Source: JAWLBR01 sp041687495 (GTDB lineage: Bacteria; Bacillota; Limnochordia; DTU087; JAAYGB01). Taken from it: a stretch of DNA of 64,000 bases. Below, piece by piece: positions 8,731 through 17,793 of this stretch (positions are counted from its first letter, which is position 1; each line of letters opens with the position of its first letter). Location of the stretch: contig JAWLBR010000003.1 in NCBI GenBank assembly GCA_041687495.1, forward strand, positions 9,176 to 73,175, written 5' to 3'. Under the pieces are notes generated by a model. The model was not told the DNA's origin, did no database searches, and saw nothing but the letters and a program-made list of their open reading frames with translations. The position numbers and the translations under genes are program-made.

Positions 8731-9831
8731 TTATCCGTCTAGATCAAGGAACCGCTTGAGATCTTCGAACAACTCAGCGACCTGCTCTCCATTGATTTCA
8801 TGCAGTGCTTTACCGTTCTCTCGACGGGTAGTGATTAGTCCGGCTTCCCGGAGAATCTTGGCATGGTTGCTTACCGTCGGACGGGCAAGACCCAAGAACG
8901 AAGCAATCTCTGTGTTGTACATCCCAAACTCTCGAATCAGGCGGAGAATGGTCAGGCGGGTTGGATCCGAAAGAGCCGACACCTTCTGGGAGATGCTCTC
9001 AGCGAAGCGGCGAAAGGCATCTAGAACCGGCCCCGATTCGGCAAAAGAGACACAAAAAGTTTCAGGGGTTATGGACCAGGTATCAGGAAGGCCAATTGGC
9101 TCGCTCCAGAACATCACTTTCAGCCCCATCTTCTCAATCCCCGCCAGCAGCTCTGGCTGAGTTCGCAGGGGATTGTGTCCGGGAAGCCAATGAAGAGTCT
9201 CAGAGGTTAGCTCGTGACCTTTGAGGGCTTCGTTCACGCTGCTTTCCATGAGACGCATCCGATCCAGCTGTTTTGAGCGGAATGGCTCCCAGTACTGGTA
9301 GTACAGCCGATCCAAGAGCATCCAGAATCTTTGATGCAGTTCTCCGTCGGCGAGGATGCTAGCCGCCAGCTGTGCGTCATCATCGATGATTGTCATTCGG
9401 CGGTTCGAAAGCTCCTTGCCAACCCCTGCAAACAGCTTGCGCTGTGCCTGGGTAATTAGTGCCACGAGTTCGGCACGGTTGGACAAGTCCTCTGACACGC
9501 CTAGGTCTAGTGGCATTGTTTTCTCCCGAAAACGCTGCACAGCCTGATCTATCGTCAGAGAGCGGATCGCCATGGAAGACTGGTCGTAGTCATTTCCCTC
9601 CAACACTTCGGCCACAGTGGCTGCATAATCCAAGAAGGAAAACAGCCTTTTCCGACCCAGGAGCGTTCGCAATTCAGTGCTCAGACTCGCTGGCACCTGC
9701 TGGATCAGCTCTATCAAGTGATTAGGCGTTTCTTTCTCTGTGTAGTGACCGCAGAGGGCTGATACAAAAGTCTCCATTTCTAGCATGACTGAGCGGCTGA
9801 CATATCCTTGATTTTGCCCATCAGCTGACAT
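8731..9831 (-). CDS. ArsR-type transcriptional regulator with a long N-terminal domain
   Basis: A 366-residue protein whose last ~90 residues are a winged helix-turn-helix of ArsR type (LSDPTRLTILRLI, then ARPTVSNHAKILREAGLI). ArsR proteins are usually about 100 residues, so the ~270 residues in front are an added domain that I cannot name; it resembles the N-terminal part of some long Firmicutes and actinobacterial ArsR-like regulators (DUF5937 type), a tentative match. No metal-binding Cys pair is visible in the helix region, so it is probably not a metal sensor. The ATG abuts the stop of the upstream MFS gene, so the two are one operon and the regulator probably controls the pump. Confidence 0.85.
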   Translation of the reverse strand: MSADGQNQGYVSRSVMLEMETFVSALCGHYTEKETPNHLIELIQQVPASLSTELRTLLGRKRLFSFLDYAATVAEVLEGNDYDQSSMAIRSLTIDQAVQRFREKTMPLDLGVSEDLSNRAELVALITQAQRKLFAGVGKELSNRRMTIIDDDAQLAASILADGELHQRFWMLLDRLYYQYWEPFRSKQLDRMRLMESSVNEALKGHELTSETLHWLPGHNPLRTQPELLAGIEKMGLKVMFWSEPIGLPDTWSITPETFCVSFAESGPVLDAFRRFAESISQKVSALSDPTRLTILRLIREFGMYNTEIASFLGLARPTVSNHAKILREAGLITTRRENGKALHEINGEQVAELFEDLKRFLDLDG

Positions 9832-11118
9832 TTACATCTCTCCCTTTGCCAAGGGTCTTACGCTCTGCGATCCATGAACAGGTGCTTGTTGCTTTCGCCT
9901 CTCGGCCACAAAGATGGTGGTGAGCGCAAGCAGCAGTAGTGCGACTCCGGAGACCAGAAAAAACGGCCCGACCGATAGAAAACGGGGAACAATCATAGGA
10001 GTTATTGCTAAGGAGATTAGCTGTCCAGCGACGATAACCGCTTGAAACAGGCCGGCTATCCTGCCAAGAATCTTGGTGGGAGATACTGTCTGCAACACGG
10101 TGGTGCTTTGAACTAAGACTACACCGTTTCCCCAGCCTCCCACGAGTGAAGCGACTATGGCAATGGTCCTAGCCATTCCTGAGCTTACGTATGCGGACAA
10201 CCCCAGAGATAAGACCAGCGCCGCCAGGCACATCAACCCGGTTCCCAGATCCCTGAAGGGACGGGCACTCCCTTTTCTCACCAGGAGATAGATGCCTGAT
10301 GCCGCGCTACCTAAACCGACTCCTCCCAGATACATCCCATAAAACCGTTCGCCAGCCCGTAGAATATCCCTCGTATAGACCGATGACAGAACGTCCAAAC
10401 CCATGATCGTGATCATCGCAAAGAAGCCGGCGGCGAAAAGAAGCTTAAGTGGCGCACTCTGGCGCAGGAAAGGCCATACCTTTTGCTTTCCCGCCGCCGT
10501 TTGATCGTGTTTCACCTCGGGCAGCGTATCGTTATCTTCGACTTGGGACCGGATCAGCCGTCTGGAAAGCAGTGAGATTAGCCCAGCGGCCACAGCGAAG
10601 GAGAGAACGTCGAGAATGACCGCAGCCCGAGGGCCTATCGCCCCTACTATAGCTGCTCCGATCATTGGGCCAAAAACCTTAACCAACGATGAAATCTGCT
10701 GCAGAAGCGCATTGGCCTTTGTCAGGTCCTCACCGTCTACGATATGGGGAAGCAGGCTCTGCCGCCCTGGAGTGATTACGGCCAAGAAAACGGACTCCAA
10801 GACGATGCATAAGTACACCAAAGGTAGACTATTGACCATGATCAGCAGCGATACAGCGGCACCGGCAAGAAGGTTTGCTGCCAACATCATGTGGGTCTGA
10901 TTGTACTTGTCGCATAGTTTTCCCCCCAGCGGACCGAAAATCAGGACTGGAAGCAGCCCCGCAAGGAAGACCCCGCTGCTCTCTGCAACACCACCATCAC
11001 CTCGAAAGACAAGCAAAGAGAAGACGGCCATCATCGTAATCCAGTTCCCCAGAGTACTAATGGCCTCTGCTGCAGCCAAAATCAGCAAAGGTTTGTTCGC
11101 AAGAATTTTGTTAGGCAT
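9832..11118 (-). CDS. MFS transporter in an operon with its regulator
   Basis: A 428-residue major facilitator protein with about 12 hydrophobic segments and the GGKLCDKYN loop typical of the motif between helices 2 and 3. Two ATGs are possible: 11124 lies one base after AAGGTGG, while 11118 lies 7 bases after it and is preferred. The gene is followed without a gap by the ArsR-type regulator. It has its own promoter (11166-11194) and a dyad in the leader (11135-11152). A drug or metabolite efflux role fits the pump-regulator pairing, but the substrate is unknown. Confidence 0.9.
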   Translation of the reverse strand: MPNKILANKPLLILAAAEAISTLGNWITMMAVFSLLVFRGDGGVAESSGVFLAGLLPVLIFGPLGGKLCDKYNQTHMMLAANLLAGAAVSLLIMVNSLPLVYLCIVLESVFLAVITPGRQSLLPHIVDGEDLTKANALLQQISSLVKVFGPMIGAAIVGAIGPRAAVILDVLSFAVAAGLISLLSRRLIRSQVEDNDTLPEVKHDQTAAGKQKVWPFLRQSAPLKLLFAAGFFAMITIMGLDVLSSVYTRDILRAGERFYGMYLGGVGLGSAASGIYLLVRKGSARPFRDLGTGLMCLAALVLSLGLSAYVSSGMARTIAIVASLVGGWGNGVVLVQSTTVLQTVSPTKILGRIAGLFQAVIVAGQLISLAITPMIVPRFLSVGPFFLVSGVALLLLALTTIFVAERRKQQAPVHGSQSVRPLAKGEM

Positions 11119-11134
11119 CTCCATACCACCTTAC

Positions 11135-11152
11135 CGTAGCCAAATGACTACG
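11135..11152 (-). promoter_or_regulatory. Candidate operator dyad in the MFS-regulator leader
   Basis: CGTAG, 8 bases, CTACG forms an inverted repeat between the -10 box and the ribosome binding site of the MFS gene. This is a plausible binding site for the co-transcribed ArsR-type regulator. Confidence 0.45.
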
Positions 11153-11165
11153 TTGATTTGAGTCC

Positions 11166-11194
11166 AGTGTACGAAATCATGAAGACAAAGTCAA
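11166..11194 (-). promoter_or_regulatory. Promoter of the MFS-regulator operon
   Basis: On the minus strand TTGACT (11189-11194), exactly 17 bases, then TACACT (11166-11171). This is a strong sigma-A match, about 50 bases upstream of the MFS start. Confidence 0.75.
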
Positions 11195-11328
11195 GTGTTT
11201 TCTGAAAAAGTAGTGCTCCGTTCCGACAGTCCTACTGGGAAGCAAGTGGGGAGGGCAGATGGATTAAGCCCAGCGGTGGGAGAATTGATTGGTACCCATT
11301 CTTACCCTCCTGTCTCGAAGCTGTGGTG

Positions 11329-11334
11329 TATAAT
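11329..11334 (+). promoter_or_regulatory. -10 element upstream of the ABC exporter
   Basis: A consensus TATAAT lies 125 bases before the preferred ABC start (11459). No convincing -35 box precedes it. Confidence 0.4.
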
Positions 11335-11458
11335 GAGACCAGACCAGATTTTACTTCCTCGTTAGGGAGCGCCGGCTGAAATCATGGTCTGCCAGCGTGA
11401 GCGGGCTCACGTGGGCAAGTACCGTACTTCAAGCAGTAAAGGAGTAGATCAGGACAGA

Positions 11459-13201
11459 ATGGATCAACTCAAACGCTTTGTGTCGTACTATCGAGCTGAG
11501 TGGAAGTTGTTTACCCTAGACATGATTTGCGCCAGTCTGATGGCTGGTATGGACTTGGTTTTTCCCATGGTGACTAGGGTCTTTATGAAGGATTTTATCC
11601 CTAATCAGAATCTGAGGTCTATCGTTCTTTTTATTGCTGCCCTGTTTGGGCTGTACTTGTTTCACCTGGCCTGTCTGTACATCACGGATTACTGGGGGCA
11701 TGTGGTGGGATCCAGAATGGAATATGCAATGCGGCGGGATCTGTTTAAGCACCTGCAAAAGATGGATTTCATGTTCTTTGACGACACCAAAGTCGGTCAT
11801 CTGATGTCAAGAGTGGTCAACGACCTACGGGATGTGTCGGAACTTGCCCACCACGGGCCTGAGGACTTGTTCATAGCTACCTTGATGCTCATCGGATCTT
11901 TCTGGTATTTGGCACGGATTAACCTTAGTCTCACCCTGATCACTTTTGCCTTTGTCCCCATTTTGTGCTGGTACGCCGTTTCCCGCTGGAAAGCGATGAG
12001 CACTGCACTCATGAACGAGCGCAAGCAGATAGCAGAGGTGAACGCAGAGCTTGAGAACAGCCTGGCAGGAATTCGAGTAGCGAAGAGTTTTGCTAATGAA
12101 CCCTACGAGGAGCAGCGGTTTGAGAAGGCTAATTGGGAGTTCCGAGAGGCCACTAGGCGAGGATACCGAGCAGAGGCGCAGTTCACCGGTGGTATGAGCT
12201 TTCTCACAAACATGGTCAACCTGACAGTGCTGGGGGCAGGGGCTCTGTACACTTACCACGGACGCATTGATTTTGCAGACCTCACCGCGTACCTAATGTT
12301 TATCAATCTGTTCTTGCAGCCCATCGGCCGATTAACTAACTTTACCCGTCTATATCAAGAAGGGATGACCGGGTTCACTCGGTTTATGGAAATGATGAAG
12401 ATCAGGCCGAGCATTGTTGACAGCGAGAGTGCAATCAAGCTGCAGGATGTCAAGGGAGCCATTGAGCTGCAGGATGTCTGTTTCCAATACAGAGAGCAGT
12501 CTGAGGTACTGAACAACATCGACCTGAAGATTGAGCCGGGAAAGACGGTGGCGTTTGTCGGTCCTTCAGGCGGGGGAAAGACAACCCTGTGTCATCTGAT
12601 TCCGCGATTTTACGATGTGTCCAGTGGGGATATCTTAATCGATGGTGTGAACATCAAGAACCTGCAGGTAGATTCGCTGCGGCGTAACATCGGATTGGTG
12701 CAGCAGGACGTGTTTTTGTTCACCGGAACCATCCGGGACAATATCTTGTATGGCAATCCAACGGCGACAGAGGCGGAATTGGTGGAAGCTGCTAAGAACG
12801 CCCGTATCCACAATTTCATCATGTCCCTGCCCGACGGCTACGATACATATGTGGGTGAACGGGGGATTAAGCTCTCTGGGGGGCAAAAGCAGCGGATATC
12901 TATTGCTCGAGTGTTCCTGAAAAATCCACCCATTCTGATTCTAGATGAGGCGACTTCAGCGTTGGATACAGCGACGGAGCAGGGCATTCAGGAGGCGCTA
13001 ACCAGTCTGTCCCAGGATCGTACGACCCTGATCATCGCCCATCGATTATCAACCATCCGGCATGCCGATGAGATCGTCGTCTTGACCGAGGGAAGGATTC
13101 AGGAGCGGGGAACCCATGCGCAGTTGATGGCCAGAGGCGGTATCTATGCTACATTACGTGGAGGCCAGTCAGAGATCGTTGCGGAGAGCTCCGCTGTGTG
13201 A
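11459..13201 (+). CDS. ABC exporter half-transporter, probably homodimeric
   Basis: A 580-residue membrane-plus-ATPase exporter. The frame is open back to an ATG at 11384, but family members begin with the MDQLKRFVSYY-like segment, so I chose the ATG at 11459, with AGGA just upstream and AAAGGAG further back. The membrane domain covers about residues 1-310. The ATPase has Walker A GPSGGGKTT (near 368), signature LSGGQ (near 471), Walker B LILDEATSALD and the H-loop in IAHRLST. It stands alone, with a strong terminator 40 bases downstream, so it probably works as a homodimer of the multidrug/lipid (MsbA-like) type. Confidence 0.94.
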   Translation: MDQLKRFVSYYRAEWKLFTLDMICASLMAGMDLVFPMVTRVFMKDFIPNQNLRSIVLFIAALFGLYLFHLACLYITDYWGHVVGSRMEYAMRRDLFKHLQKMDFMFFDDTKVGHLMSRVVNDLRDVSELAHHGPEDLFIATLMLIGSFWYLARINLSLTLITFAFVPILCWYAVSRWKAMSTALMNERKQIAEVNAELENSLAGIRVAKSFANEPYEEQRFEKANWEFREATRRGYRAEAQFTGGMSFLTNMVNLTVLGAGALYTYHGRIDFADLTAYLMFINLFLQPIGRLTNFTRLYQEGMTGFTRFMEMMKIRPSIVDSESAIKLQDVKGAIELQDVCFQYREQSEVLNNIDLKIEPGKTVAFVGPSGGGKTTLCHLIPRFYDVSSGDILIDGVNIKNLQVDSLRRNIGLVQQDVFLFTGTIRDNILYGNPTATEAELVEAAKNARIHNFIMSLPDGYDTYVGERGIKLSGGQKQRISIARVFLKNPPILILDEATSALDTATEQGIQEALTSLSQDRTTLIIAHRLSTIRHADEIVVLTEGRIQERGTHAQLMARGGIYATLRGGQSEIVAESSAV

Positions 13202-13240
13202 TGCAAATGCATTGCTGAAGACAATCAGTGGATATCAGAG

Positions 13241-13267
13241 ATGGTGGGGTTCGCCCCACCATTTTTT
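13241..13267 (+). terminator. Rho-independent terminator of the ABC exporter
   Basis: Perfect 9-bp stem (ATGGTGGGG with CCCCACCAT) with a TTCG tetraloop and six T. It also rules out the long upstream reading of the next ORF. Confidence 0.93.
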
Positions 13268-13347
13268 CGATCCAATCAACAGGGTTCTTAGCTCAATGGC
13301 GAAATCAGAATATAGCCACTACTAACTTGATGGAGGCGGTAATTGCC

Positions 13348-14454
13348 ATGAGAATTCTGACGCAGCGTCCGGAACCAGACATAGCTGGCTTTGTGCAGGG
13401 AGTCAAGACCAATACTCCGTTTGACCGGGTTCATTTTGTGGAGCTTTTTCTGGATCAAGAAGTTCTTCGGTATGTGCTCGAGCAGCATCTAGGCGGGCAG
13501 TGGGTTAGTCCACTACCGGATGACATCGAAAGTCAGAAGGCCTACTGGAGAAATCACGTGCACGTTTGGCATCGGCTGGGCTATGACTATGTCCGGATGT
13601 CACCCATGGGTAATGACCGACTTCGTTTCCCAACACAGCGCAATCTGGTTGAGGATACCGCTGCACTGAAAAGGCAGCAAAGGGCATGGACCAATGAAGG
13701 CACAGGTCCCATATCTACCTGGGAGGAGTTCGAAAAGTACCCTTGGCCGTCAGTGGAGAAGCTGAATCTTGAAGTTTTTGAGTATGTCTCGGAAATTCTT
13801 CCGGATGGTATGGGCTTATTTGTCTGTCCCTCTTCTGGGGTGCTCGAGATTCCTATCAATGATCTGCTGGGATACCAGAACCTCTGCTTTCTGATGTACG
13901 ATAACCCAGAACTGGTGAAGGCGGTGTTTGACCGGGTCGGAAATACTATCCTGTCATGGTATCGGCAGGTTGTGGGTCTAGATAAGCTAGTCGGATTCTT
14001 CCAGGGTGATGACATGGGGTTCAAAACATCGACCATGATGCCCCCGGATTTTCTAAGGGAGCACGTGCTTTCATACCACGGGCGTTTTGTTCAGCTTGCC
14101 CACAACCATGATCTGGTGTATTTCTTACACGCTTGTGGGAACCTGAGCACAATCATGCCAGATTTGGTTGAGCAGGTGGGAATAGATGGTAAGCACTCGT
14201 TCGAAGACGCCATAGAGCCAGTTGAGGATTTTCAGCAACGCTACGGTGACCGTGTCACCCCCCTAGGTGGAATCGACGTAGACAGATTGTGCCGCATGGA
14301 TGAAGCCAGTCTGCGGGACCATGTTGCATCTGTGTTGGACGCATGTATGCCGAGGGGACCCTATGCATTAGGATCGGGTAATACGGTGACCAACTATGTC
14401 AGCATAGACAACTATCTGGCGATGTTGGATGAAGGCCTTTCCTGGAGGAGGTAG
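13348..14454 (+). CDS. Uroporphyrinogen-decarboxylase superfamily protein (methyltransferase-like), with HxC motif
   Basis: A 368-residue TIM-barrel protein of the URO-D superfamily, which includes HemE and corrinoid:CoM methyltransferases such as MtaA. An in-frame ATG at 13228 would place the start before the upstream terminator; the ATG at 13348 has GGAGG 11 bases ahead and is preferred. H261-A-C263 (HACGN) matches the zinc-binding His-x-Cys of the methyltransferase branch, followed by GGIDVDRL. The HemE N-terminal arginine signature is absent, so heme synthesis is unlikely. The segment where the third zinc ligand is expected (YALGSGNTVTNYV) has no Cys. Its role may be methyl transfer from an unknown donor; no corrinoid protein is seen nearby. 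Confidence 0.8.
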   Translation: MRILTQRPEPDIAGFVQGVKTNTPFDRVHFVELFLDQEVLRYVLEQHLGGQWVSPLPDDIESQKAYWRNHVHVWHRLGYDYVRMSPMGNDRLRFPTQRNLVEDTAALKRQQRAWTNEGTGPISTWEEFEKYPWPSVEKLNLEVFEYVSEILPDGMGLFVCPSSGVLEIPINDLLGYQNLCFLMYDNPELVKAVFDRVGNTILSWYRQVVGLDKLVGFFQGDDMGFKTSTMMPPDFLREHVLSYHGRFVQLAHNHDLVYFLHACGNLSTIMPDLVEQVGIDGKHSFEDAIEPVEDFQQRYGDRVTPLGGIDVDRLCRMDEASLRDHVASVLDACMPRGPYALGSGNTVTNYVSIDNYLAMLDEGLSWRR

Positions 14455-14465
14455 TGAGACGTGTC

Positions 14466-14491
14466 AGAGGGCGCCAAGGCTGGCGCCCTCT
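14466..14491. terminator. Hairpin between convergent URO-D-family genes, possible bidirectional terminator
   Basis: A perfect 11-bp stem (AGAGGGCGCCA with TGGCGCCCTCT) and 4-base loop lies in the 47 bases between two convergent stops. T-runs are weak on both sides. Confidence 0.55.
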
Positions 14492-14501
14492 CCTTACCTG
14501 C

Positions 14502-15563
14502 TTAGTCCCACCAGAAAGTTCGATACTTCCTCATTGCCTCACACAATGCGGCCACGTTTTCGGGTGGAGTCGGAGGATATATGCCCGCCAGAAGTTCTAG
14601 TCCGCCTTCGGGCGAGCCGAGCTTGCGCACTTCTTCTGCGATGAGATCAAAGATTTCAGCTCGATCCCCGTAGGGCAGGATTTTCTGGCGGTCAATGTCG
14701 AGTCGGATGGCCACCTTGCCTTTGACATGCTGTGCTAGGTTATCGATCCCGTTGCAGAGATCCTGTGGATTAATGATGGTCACACCACAATCGATAAGGG
14801 AATCGATTAGGTCCATAATGTACCCATCGCTGTGGAAAGCGACCTGGCAGCCTGCTTGTCGGCAGGGTTGGATCAGTGATCTGTAGCCGGGAACAAAGAA
14901 CTTATTAAGCATTGTCGGGCTGATCACTGACGAGGTCTGCGTTCCCAAATCTTCCCCAAACTCAATGAGCTCAACGCCCATACTCAGCCATTGATCCACC
15001 AGCACCCGGTTGTGCTCTACAATCTGGTCGATCAGAGACAGCGCTCTTGGGTCTTCTTCGATCAAATCGTACATAGCGTTCTCAAAGCCGCGAAGATAGG
15101 TGAAACGCATGAACAGGAATCCATGGGGGACTCCCCCGTAGGTGACCTCTCCTCTCTGCCTTAAGGATGTGACCAGCTCCCGAGCTCGATCCCAGTTGGC
15201 CGCTCCTCGATCAGCGGTGACCAGTGGATTGGGGACAGTGTACTGGTCCATCTTAGACAAGTCTGCCAATGGATGCTTGATGACAACGCCTTCGATGCCG
15301 TTGATGCTGGACTTCCAAACGCAGCCCCACGCATCCTCAAACTCCTCGTCCTTGCGATGAGCGGGGGGAAATGTTGGATGGACAAAGCTCTCCTCGTTCT
15401 GATCAGACTCGGGAAAGAACTCTGGAAAGTGCTTCGCCACCGCATGGAGTTCTTTTCCCCATTGGTCACGACTGGCGCTGGATATGTGAACGCGACATGG
15501 AATCCACTCGGGACCTCCAAACGTGATCGTTCTTAGGTAGTTTTGGCGATTGGTGAGGGGCAT
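14502..15563 (-). CDS. Uroporphyrinogen-decarboxylase superfamily protein, HSDG type
   Basis: A 353-residue URO-D-fold protein. The ATG at 15563 is preferred to an upstream in-frame start because AAGGAG lies 9 bases ahead and the protein then begins with the usual NRQNYLRTITFGGP segment. Near residue 243 it reads HSDGY where the methyltransferase branch has His-x-Cys, so Cys is replaced by Asp. The following LDIDRQKILPYG segment also occurs, slightly changed, in the protein at 59044-60045, so these two are close paralogues. It is the second gene of a minus-strand operon behind a solute-binding protein, 73 bases apart with a hairpin between. Function unknown; the family suggests methyl transfer or decarboxylation. 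Confidence 0.8.
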   Translation of the reverse strand: MPLTNRQNYLRTITFGGPEWIPCRVHISSASRDQWGKELHAVAKHFPEFFPESDQNEESFVHPTFPPAHRKDEEFEDAWGCVWKSSINGIEGVVIKHPLADLSKMDQYTVPNPLVTADRGAANWDRARELVTSLRQRGEVTYGGVPHGFLFMRFTYLRGFENAMYDLIEEDPRALSLIDQIVEHNRVLVDQWLSMGVELIEFGEDLGTQTSSVISPTMLNKFFVPGYRSLIQPCRQAGCQVAFHSDGYIMDLIDSLIDCGVTIINPQDLCNGIDNLAQHVKGKVAIRLDIDRQKILPYGDRAEIFDLIAEEVRKLGSPEGGLELLAGIYPPTPPENVAALCEAMRKYRTFWWD

Positions 15564-15592
15564 AGACTCACTCTCCTTATTCTGTGACCATG

Positions 15593-15622
15593 CCCTGGCC
15601 AGCAACAGTGTGCTAGCCAGGG
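15593..15622 (-). other. Intercistronic hairpin between binding-protein and URO-D-family genes
   Basis: A 12-bp stem with one G-T pair and a 6-base loop, without a T-run. Such stems after solute-binding-protein genes often protect the upstream mRNA and lower downstream expression. Confidence 0.5.
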
Positions 15623-15635
15623 TAAACTAGAATGA

Positions 15636-17543
15636 CTACTTCCTAAAGAAGAACTGTTCAGGATCCCGGGACATACTCCAATGAGTATCCCACGTCCACA
15701 GGCCTTCTTCTGGGACATTACCAAGGTCTTTGTTGACGATGAGGATGTGGGGAACCATGCCGACCGTGCCGATTAGCCACAGGTTCTCTGCTTGGGAGCG
15801 CAGGATATTTTTCGCTATGTCTTTCCGCTCCTGATCATCCGGTTCGACTCTGACAGCTTCGTACCAATCCCACATGAGTTGGACCTCATCTGGAATCGTC
15901 TGCCCAATGTCGTCTCCCCGCTGCCACTTGTCTGCGAACTTCGGCCATGGGTAATCTCCACCTGGCCCAACCCATGGGTTAGCCGATGGGAAGGTAATGT
16001 CCGTTGACCAGCCGCCGTGCCAGATTGAACATTCCAGCTGATTCGCTACCTGACGTGTGGTGTATAGCTCGCCAGAGATCTCTTTGCAGCTGACGTTTAT
16101 CCCGGCTTCCTGCCAGTGTTGGGTGACTAACTGTACGACGTCGGTTTTCATCGGGTCTTCTACCGAGGCAAACTCGATTACAAAGGAGAACTTGTCCCCA
16201 TTGGGCAAGTCCCGCCAGCCGTCACCATTTAGGTCAACTAGCCCCATGTCATCAAGCAGAGCTTTAGCCTTATCTGGATCAAAATCGACGTAGGCGTCAG
16301 CGAATTCCTGCTCAAAGTACCTGCTGCTGGGTAAAACCGTGAACTGGCGAATGACGCCTTGTCCAAAGTACAGCAGCTCGTTCAGCTCGTTGCGATCAAT
16401 CGCCAGAGACATTGCCCTGCGGAAACGGACGTCGCGGAAGACTTCCCGCTTGTCTGCATTCTCGTGGCTGAGGTTGAAGTAGAAGAACACCTCAGTACCG
16501 TTGCCACTTTGCCACAGCAGAGTGCGGTAACTGGATCCCCGCTCCTCGGCCTCACGGTATAGTGGATAGTCCTTAAGTGATGTGGTAAACCCGTCAAAGT
16601 CGATGTCACCGGCCAGCATCTTGGCGGTTGCAACCTGTGCATCGCTGACAATATCGACCTCAACACGGTCAATGTATGGCAGTTGGTTGCCGGCAGAATC
16701 TACTTTCCAGTAATACGGATTACGCTCAAATATCCGCCGAGAGGAAGAGATATTTACGGGCATGTAAGGGGTCAGCACTGGAGCGCCAGGTACATCGGAA
16801 ATGCAGACGTATCCGTGCATCTTTGCCCTAAATAGCTGGAACCACTCATGGTATCCTGCTTCCTTAACAGCAGCGTCAAGCTCATCCTTAGGGGTGTAGT
16901 TGGGGTGAAACTGTTTAAGATAGTGTTTCGGGACGATGATTCGATCCCGTTGTGGCGCTTTGGAGAATGGCATTCGCAGGAAAATCGGTTGCGGCTTTGG
17001 GAAGCTGAACTCGACGGTGTAATCGTCTATCTTGTTAACTTGTACGACCTCTCCCTCGACTTGCCAGTAGGCAGGGATCATGGGAGTCAGTTCTTTATTG
17101 AGCAGAATGTCTTCGTACCAGAACATGATGTCATCTGCTGTATAGGGATGTCCGTCCGACCACTTCACGCCCCGGCGTAGACGCATGGTGAAGGTAGTGT
17201 AATCATCTGATGCCTCAATGCTCTTAGCAAAATGAGGCACTACGTCGCTACCGTCCGCCTTGGGATTAACAAACCCGTTGAAAGCATCAGTCACGAAGGC
17301 GACACCTAACGGGGTTGAGCTATAGGTGGTAAGTAAGCGAAGTTCTCCTCCATAGGCGCCAATAGCCTCTTCGGGTTCGACTACGTAGACATCTTCAGGG
17401 AGCCGCTCCGTCACTGGTGGAAGCTTACCCTCCTGTACCATTTGCTGTAGCATGGGCGCTTCATTGTAGTCCTGAGCGCTGGCAAGGCCTCCCAAGAGCA
17501 GGAAAAGTGACAACAACACCGTAATCGTAACGTTTTTACGCAC
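15636..17543 (-). CDS. Family-5 ABC solute-binding protein (oligopeptide/oligosaccharide type)
   Basis: A 635-residue exported binding protein of the OppA/DppA family. The N-terminus is a signal peptide (basic RKN, hydrophobic TVLLSLFLLLGGLA, cleavage probably near SAQ). The mature part has the family features MRLRRGVKWSDGHPYTADD near residue 120 and RRAMSLAIDRNELN near residue 385. No lipobox Cys follows the signal peptide. The start is GTG 17543, or TTG one codon earlier, with AAGGAGGTCATC upstream. No family-5 permease or ATPase genes are adjacent, so the partner transporter is elsewhere. Larger size and the glycan-degrading neighbours make an oligosaccharide ligand as likely as a peptide. 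Confidence 0.9.
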   Translation of the reverse strand: MRKNVTITVLLSLFLLLGGLASAQDYNEAPMLQQMVQEGKLPPVTERLPEDVYVVEPEEAIGAYGGELRLLTTYSSTPLGVAFVTDAFNGFVNPKADGSDVVPHFAKSIEASDDYTTFTMRLRRGVKWSDGHPYTADDIMFWYEDILLNKELTPMIPAYWQVEGEVVQVNKIDDYTVEFSFPKPQPIFLRMPFSKAPQRDRIIVPKHYLKQFHPNYTPKDELDAAVKEAGYHEWFQLFRAKMHGYVCISDVPGAPVLTPYMPVNISSSRRIFERNPYYWKVDSAGNQLPYIDRVEVDIVSDAQVATAKMLAGDIDFDGFTTSLKDYPLYREAEERGSSYRTLLWQSGNGTEVFFYFNLSHENADKREVFRDVRFRRAMSLAIDRNELNELLYFGQGVIRQFTVLPSSRYFEQEFADAYVDFDPDKAKALLDDMGLVDLNGDGWRDLPNGDKFSFVIEFASVEDPMKTDVVQLVTQHWQEAGINVSCKEISGELYTTRQVANQLECSIWHGGWSTDITFPSANPWVGPGGDYPWPKFADKWQRGDDIGQTIPDEVQLMWDWYEAVRVEPDDQERKDIAKNILRSQAENLWLIGTVGMVPHILIVNKDLGNVPEEGLWTWDTHWSMSRDPEQFFFRK

Positions 17544-17793
17544 CAAGATGACCTCCTTATGAGTTGGCTTTGTATTTACTAATGATTGTAATTATCTGGC
17601 ATCCCTCCCTCAAAGACGTATTCGTTTGGAATCGTCAGTGTCCTCTTAATTGGAGGGAAAAGGAGCGCAGGACAGGGTTGTGAGTGCTGCTATTCGTTGG
17701 CTAGCCCGTTGATAGGGATTTAGCCCCTAGGTCAATTGGGCCACAGTCGCATATGCCTATTACAAACACTGACTATCGGAGGGAGTATGGCAT

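Noticed and set aside
8630..9160. 176-codon plus-strand ORF opposite the ArsR-type regulator
   Set aside because: Antisense to a gene with a clear helix-turn-helix, and its product is Ser/Arg-rich without domains.
13228..13347. Upstream start for the URO-D-family gene at 13228
   Set aside because: It would include the terminator of the preceding ABC gene, and the ribosome site favours 13348.
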